Assembly: GCA_001655205.1 (NCBI GenBank)
Contig: LPNZ01009306.1
Span: forward strand, 1 to 64,000
DNA length: 64,000 bases
Reading direction: 5' to 3'
DNA from: Lenisia limosa
Taxonomy: Eukaryota; Breviatea
A model generated the notes under the pieces. It made no database searches. It was not told where the DNA came from and saw only the letters and a program-made list of their open reading frames with translations. This document shows, in pieces, positions 46,082 to 59,024 of the stretch; position 1 is the first letter of the stretch, and every line of letters begins with the position of its first letter. The position numbers and the translations under genes are program-made.

Positions 46082-46599
46082 TCCCACCAAATACAGCAGC
46101 TGTTGGCATTTTGGTGGTTCTGGCAGTTCTGTTTTTGCGTTGCTTCTTTTGGAAAAAAAAACACTCAAATTATAATTATTAATTTAATGAACCAAAAAAA
46201 AAAAGGGGGGGGGGATGGTCAAGCCAAGGGGCGGNNNNNNNNNNNNNNNNNNNNNNNNNNNNNNNNNNNNNNNNNNNNNNNNNNNNNNNNNNNNNNNNNN
46301 NNNNNNNNNNNNNNNNNNNNNNNNNNNNNNNNNNNNNNNNNNNNNNCCTCGTGAGCGGGCTAGTTTATATCAGCTGGCGATCCTTAATTATTAAAAAATA
46401 CAAAAAATCTACAATGCCCCCTTTTCCTGAATTCCCTAAAAAACCTAAACTTGTAACACAACTCTAGCTTTCGCTTTTTAATAATTTAAATAAAAAACCC
46501 TCTGATCCCTGATCAATAAAATCCCCTTTGAAACTAATGTTATCACACATCTCAAGTAGTACATTAAGAAACAAATGTGTCAAAACAATAAATAGGGCT
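46082..46599. other. Intergenic region with gap
   Basis: Between two minus-strand genes. A G-run near 46206 is followed shortly by an N-gap at 46235-46346. No supported gene. Confidence 0.5.
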
Positions 46600-49500
46600 T
46601 TATCTGTCGTAACCCTTGACATGCCACCGAATAGCGTCCAACAGATGGCTGTTGATGGGGCTTTCACCAAGATGGAGTTTGGTTTGAACGTCTCGAACCT
46701 GAGGGGGATGTTAGTTACTCACAACAAAAGGATAATTGCATTGATTCAAAAAAAAAAAGCATGATCAAGAATCAATCAAGAGCAGATAAGCAAAAAGTCA
46801 CGCTTTCACCTACTTTAGCCATTCCGTAGTGAGACACCATTGCGAACAGTGCGTTTGGAATACAGGGTGGTACTCTTCCAGGTCCGTACTATATCGTCAA
46901 ATAATTGTGCGGTATTGGATGCTAAGCTTTAGATGATATCATTCTTTGAAGGGCTCACATTGTCTATGACCTGTTTGAGGAAGTTGTGGGCGCAACTCAG
47001 TGTATCGTTGAGTCTCCCAGATTTGTAAATGGTGGTCATCAGAGCCGTCCTTTGTTGTGAGCGTTATGTACCTGGATTTACATATATACATGTATCAAAA
47101 AGTGTGCATAATATATCATATTCTATGTACAAAATCTACTCACCAGGCTGGGAGGTAGAATGAAGTGGCTACGGCGGCCCTCCAAGCGTCTTCTGCCCGG
47201 TCCGGCTCAAACATCCGTGTAGCCAAGTTGGCCAAAAGGTGCCATTCATGAGACGTACGGTCGCATCGTTTCTGAGTGTTTCGGTACGGCCTATTTGCGA
47301 ATTATTCAAAAAGTCACCAATCAGTATGAAACTATTGTAATTATTATGAGCTGTTTTGATAGAGAGAGCAACTTGACTCGTGTAGCATACTCATCAACAT
47401 TCTGCCAGTGAACGAAAGTGCGTACATCCTGGAAAGCAGCCTGAAAACACTGGTCCAACCATCTAAATGATCAGCCATGGTCAAAGCTACACCAATATCG
47501 CAGAATGCCATTGCTGCGACACGTCAGCGTCGCTTACTGGCTGCAAAACACTTTTCCTCCCTCAGTGCCGTCGTCAAAAACGGAAAGGGTCTTGGCTTCC
47601 AGTGGCGTGGTCAAGTGCGTCTTCGATGCTGGCCTAAGGGGTTACAAGTTGGGATATGGTCCGAAAAGATCGGTATCGATATTTACTATTTATTTATCAA
47701 AAAAAAAGCCTCATTTGAGACCGAAGGTGAACCCTGGTAGGAAACAGTGACACGACCCACGTTGCAAGATCTGATGTGTCCAAAGTCGGCGACGGTTTTG
47801 GAGAAGGTTCAGATGGTGTGTCTGAACTTGTCAAAAAGGTCTGCAGCGATACAACAAGAGAAAGTAACCAATAAATGAGGCAAACCGTTGATAGGTTGTG
47901 TGGGAGTGTCATTGGAAGGGGGTGTGGATGGCTCAGCTTCAGGGGAAAGCTCTTTCTCTATTGTTGCCTCAACATCTGTAGGTTCCTGAGGGATTGACTC
48001 CTGAAAAGAGTCATAATTGAAAAAGAGATCAAACGGTTTTGGGAGTTGACTCTGACTCAGAAGTAACTGCTTCTTTGGGGCTTTCCTTGGGTGTGTCGGT
48101 GCCGGGAGCTTCCGTGGTTTGAGTGGGATTAGGGACTTTGGATGGAGTGGATCTGTTAAGTTAAATGTGGTGAAAACTGCCTTTCACTTAAAAAATGACA
48201 CTTACGGCTGGTGAACAGGGGTTGGTGGTACTGCGTTTTCAGACTGCATTACAAAGATCTCGGCTCTTAGCTTTAACAATAAGTATAAACAAGAAATAGT
48301 GTGAGAACAATGTTAGATTGCAACTAACTTTTAGACTCTCTGTCCATCCTTTGCCTTTAACACTGTTTGTGACCACCATATACGCGGCCTTAAGAGGTTA
48401 GCATTGTAAAACGCTTCAGTATGTTTCACGAAGCTTATAAAGTGACCAAATTCTCGCATACCTTGAACAAATCGTTAACGTCATCAGCAAGGAGGTTTTT
48501 CACAATAGAGTTTGGAGGAAGAGGGGTCTTAAAATGTCAGCGAAATGTCAAGGAAAACAAAAGCGAACTGGATCTTCCTGAGGGTAGAGTAGGTCTCTCA
48601 TGATAGAGCATTTTGAAGAGACGGAGTGCTCAACTTTACCAGGCTTTGTGAGTCGACCTTAACCGTCATAAACTAAGATGCCCTTTCATGTTAAACGATG
48701 GTGAACTCGCAACATGTAACATACAACACCTGGACCCTACCAGGCGGGTGATGGACGTCGGCATTGTGAAGTACTCTAGAGAACCTCTTGGCTCGGTTCA
48801 GATGGAAGAGGGCCTGTGGTCAGAAGTGCCAATAGTAGTATAACATAACAGCTTTACACTTTCACCTACATGTTTGTAGTCACCAAGCTCAACGTGGCAC
48901 TGGGCAACGATGAGGTACGGCCGCACCCCTTCAGTGTTGAGGCTGAGGGCTTCGTTGCAAGCTTGAAGAGCTATGTCGTAAGCCAAAAAAAAGAGTTGAG
49001 GCTGAAAAAGAGTCCCACAAACCCTGGTCATAATTGCAAGACTGATAGTAAATGTCAGCCATTTCAACCAAAAGGCTATAGCGATACTCTGATGCAAACT
49101 CCTCCTCCGGCTTCAGAGCTTGGATGGCTAAAATCAGACGCTGAAATGGTGAAGTTCAACATGTATTTACATATGATATAGCAGAGGGAAAGATTTCTAA
49201 ATTGAATAATTTACAGAGAATTCCTCAAGTAACATTGAGTTTACCCCCTCGACTACCTCAAGAGCAGGACCGTGCTCCTTTTGGCCAACAAGGAGCCATG
49301 CAATAGGGATTTGCATCACTGGGTGCGATTTCTTAAGAGTCATTAACCAATATATGAGTATCCCAACAAGCGATTTCATCTAAAAGACCTACCAGAAGGG
49401 GCTGGAAGAAGTTCAGTCCAACTTCAACCCTACAAGTGTCCAAAAAATGCTTCACCTATATCCAGCGTCAATGAAAACTAGTTGAGCTTTCATAAATCCA

Positions 49501-50650
49501 TAAGAATGATTAGCTCACAAGGATTTTGGACATGTAATTGACGGCCATGTTAGGACGGACGCTCTTGTCACTCCACCCTAGAGACGACGCCTTGTCCCAC
49601 AGCTTCTGCGCCAGCTTTAAGCCTGCTACCTCAGCTTCAGGTGATCTGAGCATGAGCATTTCGTGCAAATTGCAGACCACAAAAGATAAATACCTTTTCA
49701 TATTCCCCAAGAAAAGGCATACCTGAAGACGGGTAGAGATTTGAGGGCCGGGCGTGGAACGGCGGGTCCATCCAGGGCCCTCAGCATCGAGGACAGTCCA
49801 ATTTCGTCCCATTCGGCCTCGCACATCTCACCACTGCTGTGTAAGATCTTTTTTTCGCTGGAATAATAACTCACATTTTGCCGCTTGAGTCCACAGTGTC
49901 AACTTTAATGGATCCTGTGTTGTTAGAAAAAGAGGGGAAGTTGGGATCGGGAATGAGCTAAACAAACCAGGGAAGGAAACTTCACAACGGACATCATGGT
50001 TTCTGAATGGTCACAATCTAAGAATACCCACACCATGAAACCACACACATATTAACGTTACCAAAGAAAATCCATCATACCTGAACGGATTATAAGTTCT
50101 GTAGATACCGTTTTTGATTCTGTATTGCCCAGAGCCGTACCAGGAAGCTGACTCGTGCATTGATACAAGCTGATGGTAATATGTTGTCAGTGAACTCAAT
50201 TCAAGAAAATAAATGTAGTAAAAAAGTAATTACCTTACCTCTGAAAAATAAGCAGCCATGGAAGCAGGAGAGGAGACGTCCACACCAAGAACCCTATGAC
50301 GTGAAAAAGGGAAACAATGGAAATTCGAGGAATTCGCATCAAATTTGTGGATAGGCACATCTCAGCTTGACGGAATCGCATTACCAGTGATAGTAGCCAG
50401 CATCTTGGACCTTAGGCCGCATAAACTTTGGGAGGCTAGGCCTGTCGTGGACTTTCGTGAAATGGACTAAATCGGGAGGTCCCAGTCCTGTCCAAATTAG
50501 CCTCCTCATTATACCCAAAATCATTTAAAATTACTAAATTGGGCACAAACCTGATTGGAAAGCAGCAAGAGCAGAATCACGACAGGCATGGGACTCATTA
50601 AGATGATACTCTACTACCTCAGGAGTTCCATATATCACTTCAGACGCCAT
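46600..50650 (-). CDS. ChAPs-like TPR protein (Chs5p-Arf1p-binding family)
   Basis: In yeast the ChAPs (Bch1, Bch2, Bud7, Chs6) form the exomer complex with Chs5 and Arf1 and export selected cargo from the trans-Golgi. Starts MASEVIYGTPEVVEYHLNES, then LGPPDLVHFTKVHDRPSLPK and GVDVSSPASMAAYFSELV, resembling the conserved ChAPs N-terminus (GPPDL...Y..GVD.SS..SL..Y). TPR-like helices follow: QIPIAWLLVGQKEHGPALEV, ALKPEEEFASEYRYSLLVEM, ACNEALSLNTEGVRPYLIVA. Later exons give TSHEWHLLANLATRMFEPDR, AEDAWRAAVATSFYLPAWY and CFQAAFQDVRTFVHWQNVDE. The end, GRVPPCIPNALFAMVSHYGM and INSHLLDAIRWHVKGYDR, TAA, again fits the family. About 16 exons. The assignment rests on remembered family patterns, not an alignment. 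Confidence 0.65.
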
Positions 50651-50893
50651 TTTTCTGTCTGAGGATGTCACCAGTCCATTAAGACTCGGACGATCTTTCG
50701 CTTTTGTGAGCGGCTGCTTCGCAACTTTTGCTTAAATATTTGTTGTGTGTTGTTACTATCTCACTATCTCAAATATCTTGCCTCCCTCTGGGAGAGCAAA
50801 ACGGGGAAAAGAGGCAAAATATGGTTCTGCGTTCCCCTTTGATTTAAAACTATTAACCGCGACCGTTTACTTGTGTGTTTACAAAGCTTCAAT

Positions 50894-52641
50894 ATGTTGC
50901 TCCGAGCGGTGTTTAACCAAGCTTCGGGAACCATTAATCAGCTAATAGGCAGGGCTGCTCATAAGGTGAGTTTTTTCTTCTTCACAAAGTTCAAAGAAAC
51001 AGCCTTATCTTCTAACTCTTAAGGTCATCACTCAGAATCTTGCTGAAAGTGTAGCATTTCAAAGATTTGCAGTGAGGTCACATAAGCAGGCAACCACCAC
51101 TGCCAAAGAAGGTGGGTTTCTGGTCTTCAGTCTTTAGGCGGATTATCCAAAGCCGTTTTTACTCCCTTTCTATTCGCATTTCACTCGTATTTTGTTTTAA
51201 AATTTCGCATTTTCCTTGTATTATTAGTTGTCTTGTATTTTAGATGATATAATTATGCTGACATTTTGCGCATATTCCTCACATTTATCAACATTAATGA
51301 ACTCATCAACTATTAAAATAGCCATGGACTAGTCATTGATTGATCTAGCTCTACTTTCAATTGAATATGACCTCTTTCTTGGTTCTTTTTGGTTCTTTTT
51401 GTTGTCATCCTCTTTTTTTTACCATGTAGCTACCAAAGCCTATAATCATCATAGCCAACAGATGGCCGGAAAGGTAGGAATTATCCTTTCATAATTGTTC
51501 ATGATACAGTGGTGAAATTTTCAATATTATACAGATTGTGAGAGTTGTTATGTCGTAGTTATGTACACATATAAGAGGTAATGCGAAAAAACAACTTTGT
51601 GCAAGTTTTATTTAGAGGGTTTTCTAGCCAGTTGTTGGTGTTGAGATTATGCGAAGACTTCTCCTCTGGGCCATTATACATAATATTTTTTGACTGGGTA
51701 CTTAATTTCCACGAATAAAGACTTATTAGAAGAGGAGAAAGTGAGGAGAGTAGATATTTTGATTGAGGAAAGAATTGTTCAGTTCGAGATGTCCTTCATT
51801 ACTGCTTCTAAATCCCCTTATTGTAATATTTTAATGTCAATGACGATGTTTGTGCTGAAGAGAGACTGCTGCCTTTTTTTCAAAAAAACTCGGCATAGCC
51901 CTTCAAAGGAAAAAAGGCATGCATATACAATAACAAATGATGTACAAATATTTGATGTCCAGTAACATTTGATTATTGGGACAACTCTAATACATCTGAG
52001 GACAATCCGAAGAGAAAGTTGTTTTCAAAATCAGCTTCTCAGAGACTCTCTTTATCAGAAGACTTCGGAAGCGGAAAGTTGTTACTTCCGAACATAGTTT
52101 ACGGGACAAAGTTATTTTTGCATCACCTCTATAATAGTATCTGGGTCTTTTTATGGGAAATAACACTAAAGTTAGACCTTGACTTGCCTTGTGTTAAATC
52201 TTCATTACCTTTCAGGTGACCGAGACACCAGCATTTCAAAGACTAGAGCAAGCTGCAGACATTGCGGTACATAGTTTGAGGGGTTTAGTTTTTTGCCTTC
52301 GACGTAACTTGGAAAACGGTCATTGTTTTTCTGTTTTGAAAGATATTTCATTTGTGTGAGATAACTAGCTCCTTATATTTTGAATGAATAGTATTTAATG
52401 ATTTTTGAACAACAGCTTTATGCTCAACTAAATTCTCCCCCCTTTTTTTTAACTTCGTAGATGTTGAGAAAGTTGGCAATATCCTTGAAGGCTTTGGTGA
52501 TGCTTTTACTCAGAAACTCTCAGAAGGAATAAACTCAGCAGAAGATGTAAGAGAGATTATTTGTTTGAAGCTTTTTATAACAGAAGGTATCTCTAACTGC
52601 TTTAGATAATCTCAGAGGCGAAGGACAAAACATACAGGTGA
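50894..52641 (+). CDS. Small LEA-like, probably mitochondrial protein
   Basis: Seven short exons with large introns give a protein of roughly 120 residues. It begins MLLRAVFNQASGTINQLIGR, an Arg-containing amphipathic N-terminus without acidic residues, as in mitochondrial presequences. The rest is hydrophilic helix: AESVAFQRFAVRSHKQATTT, AKEATKAYNHHSQQMAGK, VTETPAFQRLEQAADIA, ILEGFGDAFTQKLSEGINSA and IISEAKDKTYR, TGA. The short repeat xAFQR occurs twice, and the Ala/Lys/Glu pattern resembles group 3 LEA proteins, some of which protect mitochondrial membranes during drying. No name assigned. The intron 51475-52215 contains copy B of the dispersed repeat. One junction near 52470 requires the less usual acceptor GTTGAG. 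Confidence 0.65.
51574..51834 (+). repeat. Dispersed repeat, copy B
   Basis: About 260 bp from agaggtaatgcgaaaaaa to ctaaatccccttattgt, in an intron of the small LEA-like gene. It is a diverged copy of 23443-23713 in the same plus-strand orientation, with small indels. Confidence 0.8.
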
Positions 52642-52793
52642 TATCTATTTTGACAATAATATGATAATCGATATATGATATATTATGACATAATTATTTC
52701 AGGGCTTTTCATTTCAAAATAAACTACATTATGTAATAATTACATTGCAACCTAACACAATAGTTACACTACAAGACCATACAATAAACACCT

Positions 52794-55700
52794 TCAATCC
52801 GAACATCCACAATCCATGTCACTCACTGGACCAATGCCAGGTTGTGACATATTTGATCGTTGACTTGAATTTAAGTCAGACGCACTTCCGGATTGCTGAC
52901 TATTGAGAGATCGAGATGATGACGAAAGTGCTGCAATTTCTTCATCTTTGTATTGACTCCTCATAAGCCTGTACATGAGATATTGAACACATCCAGGCAA
53001 CAAACCTCCTTGCAGTCACTGCAGCAGGAGCGTGGGACTTAGGGAGTTTAATTTCTGCCACTTGGTGCTGCAAGCCTGGTGAGCGCATTATCAGTGACGC
53101 CTGAAGAGTAAAGTACCAAGGAACAGGCCATACCTTCACCAATACTTCTTCCGCTGTTTCACGCTTGCTTTCAGACTCAGATATCCCCTTTTGGTAGTTA
53201 TGAATCTAAGAATTTAGTGAGACGGTGGGTCGCAGAGTCAAATCAAACAACGCCACCCCCACCAAAGTCCTAAACTCTTGAAGCTCATCATCTCTTCGCG
53301 CAGCAAGAACCTCCAGTCTTCGTCGCATAATAGCTGCCTCGGATTCAGCTGTCAAAGCATTGGCCGCAGCCTCTGCCATTTCCTTGACGGTCACTACAGT
53401 AATCCCGTTCAGTATCCCTTAAATGGGAAAAACCAAACTAAATGGTTGTGGTGATAAACAGCGAAAGAAAAAAAAACAAAGGGAGGGGGGAGTAAAACGA
53501 AGGAAATTTCGATGAAGAATATTGGCGNNNNNNNNNNNNNNNNNNNNNNNNNNNNNNNNNNNNNNNNNNNNNNNNNNNNNNNNNNNNNNNNNNNNNNNNN
53601 NNNNNNNNNNNNNNNNNNNNNNNNNNNNNNNNNNNNNNNNNNNNNNNNNNNNNNNNNNNNNNNNNNNNNNNNNNNNNNNNNNNNNNNNNNNNNNNNNNNN
53701 NNNNNNNNNNNNNNNNNNNNNNNNNNNNNNNNNNNNNNNNNNNNNNNNNNNNNNNNNNNNNNNNNNNNNNNNNNNNNNNNNNNNNNNNNNNNNNNNNNNN
53801 NNNNNNNNNNNNNNNNNNNNNNNNNNNNNNNNNNNNNNNNNNNNNNNNNNCAAAAACAAGCCCGAGAGAGCCTTTGAAGTGTCCTACCACCGCTCGATCA
53901 CCCAAACGTACCTGTAAGGCGTTAAAAAGTAAGGGAAATATTATTAACGGTCACAACCCAATCATAACGCTTAGAGCCGTCCCAAGCATACGACCCCCGA
54001 GGACAAAAAGATATATCACCTATCAGCGTCTCACCTCCTCTGCAGCTTTTTTGGCGAGACGGTTTCCTTTTACTTCTTTTCGGAGCAACTGCCTAGTTAG
54101 TGCATATTGCATGAAGAAAACTAACAATAGTTTCTCTTTCGAGATGTTTAAATGCGCTTTGGGCAGTTAGCGCTTCTGCCATTGCCATTTGAACTTGCTG
54201 CTCATTACTTAGGTCCTACTGTGGTCAAAGGAGAAGATATTTTCAAAGTGCAACAACTGCCATGCCCCATCTCACTGCAGTTTGTGTACCACAATGGGTT
54301 TGTCTAGTAGTTAATTTTGAGAGCAAGTGTTCACTTTCGTATCGAGAATCCTGAAACATCATCAAATATCACTTCTAAAGCTACCTCAATGTCCTTGTCA
54401 GCGAGATTCAACAGGGCGGTATGTGTCTGAGAAGTAAAAAAAAGAGAGAATTACATAAAAAAAAACCCTCTTCCATCCATTCGAACCTGTCGAAGCTCTT
54501 CCAAATGGCCTACTTCAAGAGTTAGGCTCTCAATCTACGCAATAAAAAATTATCTTAATCTCGATCCCGAACTCAGATCCAGAACAAACCTGAGATTTCA
54601 GTCTTTCCATGAGCCTTGAGTTTTCATCAGTTGTTGCCTCAAAATTTTTTTTCAACTAGAAGATTAGGTGTTGTGTACGGTAATAAGGCAAACTTGTTTT
54701 GAATATCTCTTTAATTTGTCTTTCTTAGCAGTCACAGAATTGAGTTGAAGACCCAATGTTTCATTCTGCATAATTAATGAAATAAACATATCATATTTAT
54801 ATGTATAAATAAATTTCATCAGAAACATTGAAAACAAAACAGACCTGACTGGCAAGTTTAGATACCTCATTGGTAAGCTGAACAATGGTGTCTTCTGAGC
54901 ATTTCTGTGCAGCATCAGCTTGAGATTGAAGTTCAATATGGTCAGTCCTCAAAGCCGCGACTCTTTCTGCTTCGCTGCCTGCTGCTGCTTCTAACTCAGA
55001 AATACGTGCACGGTAGAACGAAACCTCATCTTCAAGGGATTGTGTCTATTTCATGAGTTTCTTCTTAACCCAACACAACCTCAAGAAAAATGGTACAAAT
55101 CAAGTGTAATACAATATGCTATCGATATATTATATAATATGATCAAACACTGTTGTAAGAAATTGTTTTATTATTTTTTTAAAAATAAACCCCAAAGAAA
55201 AATAATAAGGAGTGAGACAAAACAAAATCGCCGAGTTGACTAGCCAACTTTTGCAGCATTGGCCAGAACTTGGCTTTCGGCTATGGTTGCTCTCATTTCA
55301 CTCTCTTCCAACTAAATATGCATGAGCAAGTTTATCTTTGTATACCGCTCACATCCAGATTGGTACGATTCAAGGCTGCGGCAAGAGAATCTGCTCTTGC
55401 TTGTACCTCTGAAAGACGGCCTGCACTTGCATTTGACTAAGTTGTTAAAAACAACACAGACAAACAGTGCCTTACCTTAACTCTCAATCCCGCCATTTCT
55501 CTTTCAGAGGCAACAAGAGCTGCATTTGCTTCGGCAGCTTTACGCCGACAATTCTCGGCTGAAAGATTCGTGAAACTTTGGAAAAGTCAACAAACCTTCA
55601 GTCATGGCTGCTCGTCTACTTGCAACTGATTCTCGCCTGCATGCATCCGACTTATCCGCTACAGGGGTGAAGTGAACTCTTGTCAATTCTTCAGTCTTAC

Positions 55701-56775
55701 CTGCAGCTTTGAAAGATTGAACTCTCTTGGCTTCCGCTCGGGCTTCTCCAATAGCAACATCTCTTCCAATGGCCATTTCCTGAACCTTGGCCATAAACAC
55801 TAAACAAAAAAACTGTTTTTTCACAATTATTCGATAATTGTCGAAACTGAAGAAGCAAACTTATTATAGATACCAAACAGGGAGCATTTTCCTACCTGAG
55901 CTTTAGCTGTTGCAGCATTGGCTCGAGAGACATTCAAAGCTGATGTCAACGCTTCAACCTACATGGTCACGTTTGCCTGACATTTCTGTCTTGAAGCTTT
56001 AGCCATACCTCCCGCGCCAAATTGCTGTTAGACTCGGACGCTATATCCAAGGCACGGGCAAGAGCAGCTAAATTGGCTGCCGGGTCCTGGAAGGTCAACA
56101 GAGTAATCAAATGAAAATCAAACAGCGAAGGAAGTCAAGAAATAGACTTCGGTGACATAAATAAGGCATACTTGTGAGGTGAGTTCCAATTGCATTAAAA
56201 GAGTTTGTCCAGATAAAACTGGTTGAATAGAAGACCTGAACTGGTTATTTCTCTTTAATATATTTTATCGTAAACAATGAAAATGGGACCGACCGCCTGC
56301 TCCAGGGACGTGGCGAAGGGGCCAAAAGGGACGATGATGATGATGAACGGCCAGTAGCTGCGATAGTCAGAAGCAAGGATTTTATAATATAATAAAAGGT
56401 CAGTTCACGATATCAGACCCCATAGGGGGTTACTCAATCACAGAAAAAAGGAAACAATCAAAACGAAGACTTACGTGGAGGGGATGAGAACTGGGGGCGG
56501 GGGGGAAGAGGGGACATGGGTGTGCTTCGCTGAAATATGAATATGTTTTTGTTTCCTACTTGCGACGATGGGGAGGCAGATCTACTGGACTGTACAGAGT
56601 CGGAGTAGGGTTGTCTGGACGATTACTTAAAACACAAATGTACCCACTCATCTTCCAACTCTGAAGCTAAAGCAGTTTTGGGGGACACTAAACGTAAGAT
56701 TAAATAAAGACATGACTCACCACAATTTTCCCAATGAAATTCTTCTGATTCTTGAACAGTGTCAAGAGAATCCAT
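52794..56775 (-). CDS. Long coiled-coil protein
   Basis: Starts MDSLDTVQESEEFHWENC and, after a Pro/Ser/Arg-rich N-terminal stretch, becomes an almost continuous coiled coil: NLAALARALDIASESNSNLA, REVEALTSALNVSRANAATA, EMAIGRDVAIGEARAEAKRV, ADSLAAALNRTNLDLEESEM, RISELEAAAGSEAERVAALR, ENSRLMERLKSQIESLTLEV. It then passes an N-gap (53528-53850) and resumes with ALTAESEAAIMRRRLEVLAA. The tail is Ser-rich and disordered (SQQSGSASDLNSSQRSNMSQ) and ends PVSDMDCGCSD, TGA. Around 20 small exons are separated by introns of 40-100 nt. Such proteins act as scaffolds of centrosomes, basal bodies or Golgi; nothing narrows this further. It is divergent from the uS17 gene. Confidence 0.75.
53528..53850. other. 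Largest assembly gap (323 N)
   Basis: Run of N inside the coiled-coil gene. Exons are probably missing here, since coding sequence resumes on both sides. Confidence 0.95.
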
Positions 56776-57211
56776 TGTGTTGGAGCACTGCTGGGCTGAA
56801 GCTGTGATCCGATAAAAGTAAGCAGGCTAGGCCAAGCTGCTGTAAAGTTATGATAATTTTTTACCGTTCATCAACATTATTTCAATTTTCGAGCAGAAGA
56901 GAAAGGGGGGAAGAGGACAGGGTAAGGCAATGAACCTTAATGTATCAAAGATTTTTAAAATGAAACTGTCGTCAAACTGTGTCGCGATAAGAGATTAAGA
57001 GAGATATAGATAAAAGGAGCAGGGGCAGGAGAAAGGAGAAAAGTCCTGAGAGAAGTGCGCCGCAAAGGCCTGAAAGAAAAGTGCGCCGAAAAGTTGAAAC
57101 ATTAATTTCGTAATTTCTTCAATATGAACTGAACTACAGTCATCCAGTTTTTGTCCTTTTATTCGGGTTTTTTTCAGTTTTCCACCTCTTTTAACTCCCC
57201 CGAGAAGTAAA
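56776..57211. other. Divergent promoter region of the coiled-coil and uS17 genes
   Basis: Purine-rich around 56890-57060 with a pyrimidine-rich stretch immediately upstream of the ribosomal protein start, as is common for ribosomal protein genes. No coding sequence supported. Confidence 0.45.
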
Positions 57212-57990
57212 ATGTCTTCTAACGTTGGTGAGGTCCAGGTAGGTACTAGAAGTAACATAGAACATTGAAATAATGACCTAGGTCGAAAAGGCTTTCCAGA
57301 AGCAGCAATGCGTCTTCCTTAACAGCAAGAAGGCTCTTGGTAAGCTTGTAATGAAAAAGTAACATATTTGGCCTGTGTTTTTTTGTATGAAGTTGCTAAT
57401 GACTTATCTCATGCTTTCTAGCTAAGAAGACTGGCAAGAAGGCACGTTTCGTCAAGAAGGTTGGTCTTGGTTTCAAGACTCCCGCTACCGCTGTTGAGGG
57501 TACCTACATTGACAAGAAGTGCCCCTTCACTGGTATGTTATTCACATATGTTTAAGCAAAGCAGAACTTTTAGAATACATGAGATTTTTGATGGGGTGTT
57601 TATGACTTGCGTAGGCAACGTTTCCATCCGTGGCCGCATCCTTAAGGGTGTCGTTACCTCCACCAAGATGAAGCGCACTATTGTCATCCGTCGTGATTAC
57701 CTCCACTTCGTCCCCAAGTACCAACGGTGTGCTTTTAAAAAAAATTGGAGCCTAATTAACACATTTAGTTATGAGAAGCGCCACAAGAAGATCTCTTGCC
57801 ATTGCTCTCCTGCCTTCCCCAAGGTGAACGAAGGTGATATCGCCACCGTTGGCCAGTGCCGGTAAGCAAACTAATTTTTATTATTATTATTAACTCAATT
57901 AGTCCTCTTTCCAAGACTGTCCGTTTCAACGTTCTCAAGGTCGATTCCGTCACCAAGTTCGGTGCCAAGAAGCAGTTCCGTATGTTCTAA
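57212..57990 (+). CDS. RPS11: 40S ribosomal protein S11 (uS17)
   Basis: Small-subunit protein contacting 18S rRNA. Spliced product begins MSSNVGEVQ (exon 57212-57238; 43-nt intron; next exon from 57282) and continues [99 protein letters not shown] and [19 protein letters not shown], ending KKQFRMF, TAA. It is nearly collinear with human and fungal uS17. The [15 protein letters not shown], KYxRYEKRHK and [16 protein letters not shown] blocks are closest in style to fungal sequences. Five introns, all in frame. This is the most conserved gene in the window and the best one for placing the organism. Confidence 0.97.
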
Positions 57991-58336
57991 GCATTTCCCA
58001 ATGCCCTTCTCAATGGAGTTCCCCACCCAACATTTGGCTCCTTTCTCTCCCTATATTAATGAAAGCACGTAATTATATGCGGATATCTTGGGGCTGTATT
58101 CACTTCCTTGTGCTTTCTCTTATTTCCGATAGCCCATGAAAGAAGTTAAATAAATATACATATTATTCGGTTGAAGATTTAAATGCAGATGGCATCATTT
58201 TCCTAGCTTTGCCTGAGATCATTTCGAGGTTAATGTTAGGCCAGCTTTTTGGGATGGGGATGGAGGGGAGTCGTGGAGCATCAAAGCTAAACAAATGAAT
58301 ATCTGGTCTGAAAACATTAAAGAACAATAACACAAA
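57991..58336. other. Convergent intergenic region
   Basis: Between the uS17 gene and the MIC10-like gene. AT-rich with a poly(A)-signal-like aaataaata near 58149; nothing else seen. Confidence 0.5.
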
Positions 58337-58954
58337 TCACACCACCAACACAATTCGAGATTCCTCGTATCTTCTTCCCGCCATGAACCCAACACCCATT
58401 GAGCTGCAAGCCAGCACCACGCTTGGCCTTTCTAAACAAGAGTCAAAAATACAAAAGACAATGAACATTATAATACCTCACCATACAAAGTGATTGTGAT
58501 ATGGTGTTTATATTTATAAACCTAGGACAATCTGAACGGAATATATTAAATTTAGCTTGTGACGCTGTATTGACATATCAACAGTCAACAGCTGGGATGA
58601 GATACATCACATGGATGTCATGCCAACCAGTCGCAAAATATTGGTTTTTGAAAGAAATATAAATTCACATAACAAACACAAGATTTTGATTTGATAAGAA
58701 ATTTCTGGATATATTAACATTAGAATACATGTCCCAAAAAGAAAAAGAACTGAGAATTCCAAAATAAAATGAAGTTTTTACCCGCACCCACTTGTAACCA
58801 AAAGGACACTAGCTCCAATCACTGCACCAACAGTCACGCCAATTACAGTTCTTGTCACCAAGTAATCAACTCGCTATAGACGGAATCAAGGAGAGAAAAA
58901 TGAACCATATAAAATACAATACAAAACCAATATATCAATGGTAAAGTGAACAAA

Positions 58955-59024
<70 letters not shown>

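Noticed and set aside
47477-47740. Plus-strand 87-codon basic frame
   Set aside because: It lies opposite exons of the ChAPs-like gene (TPLEAKTLSVFDDGTEGG on the minus strand) and has no splice or start support.
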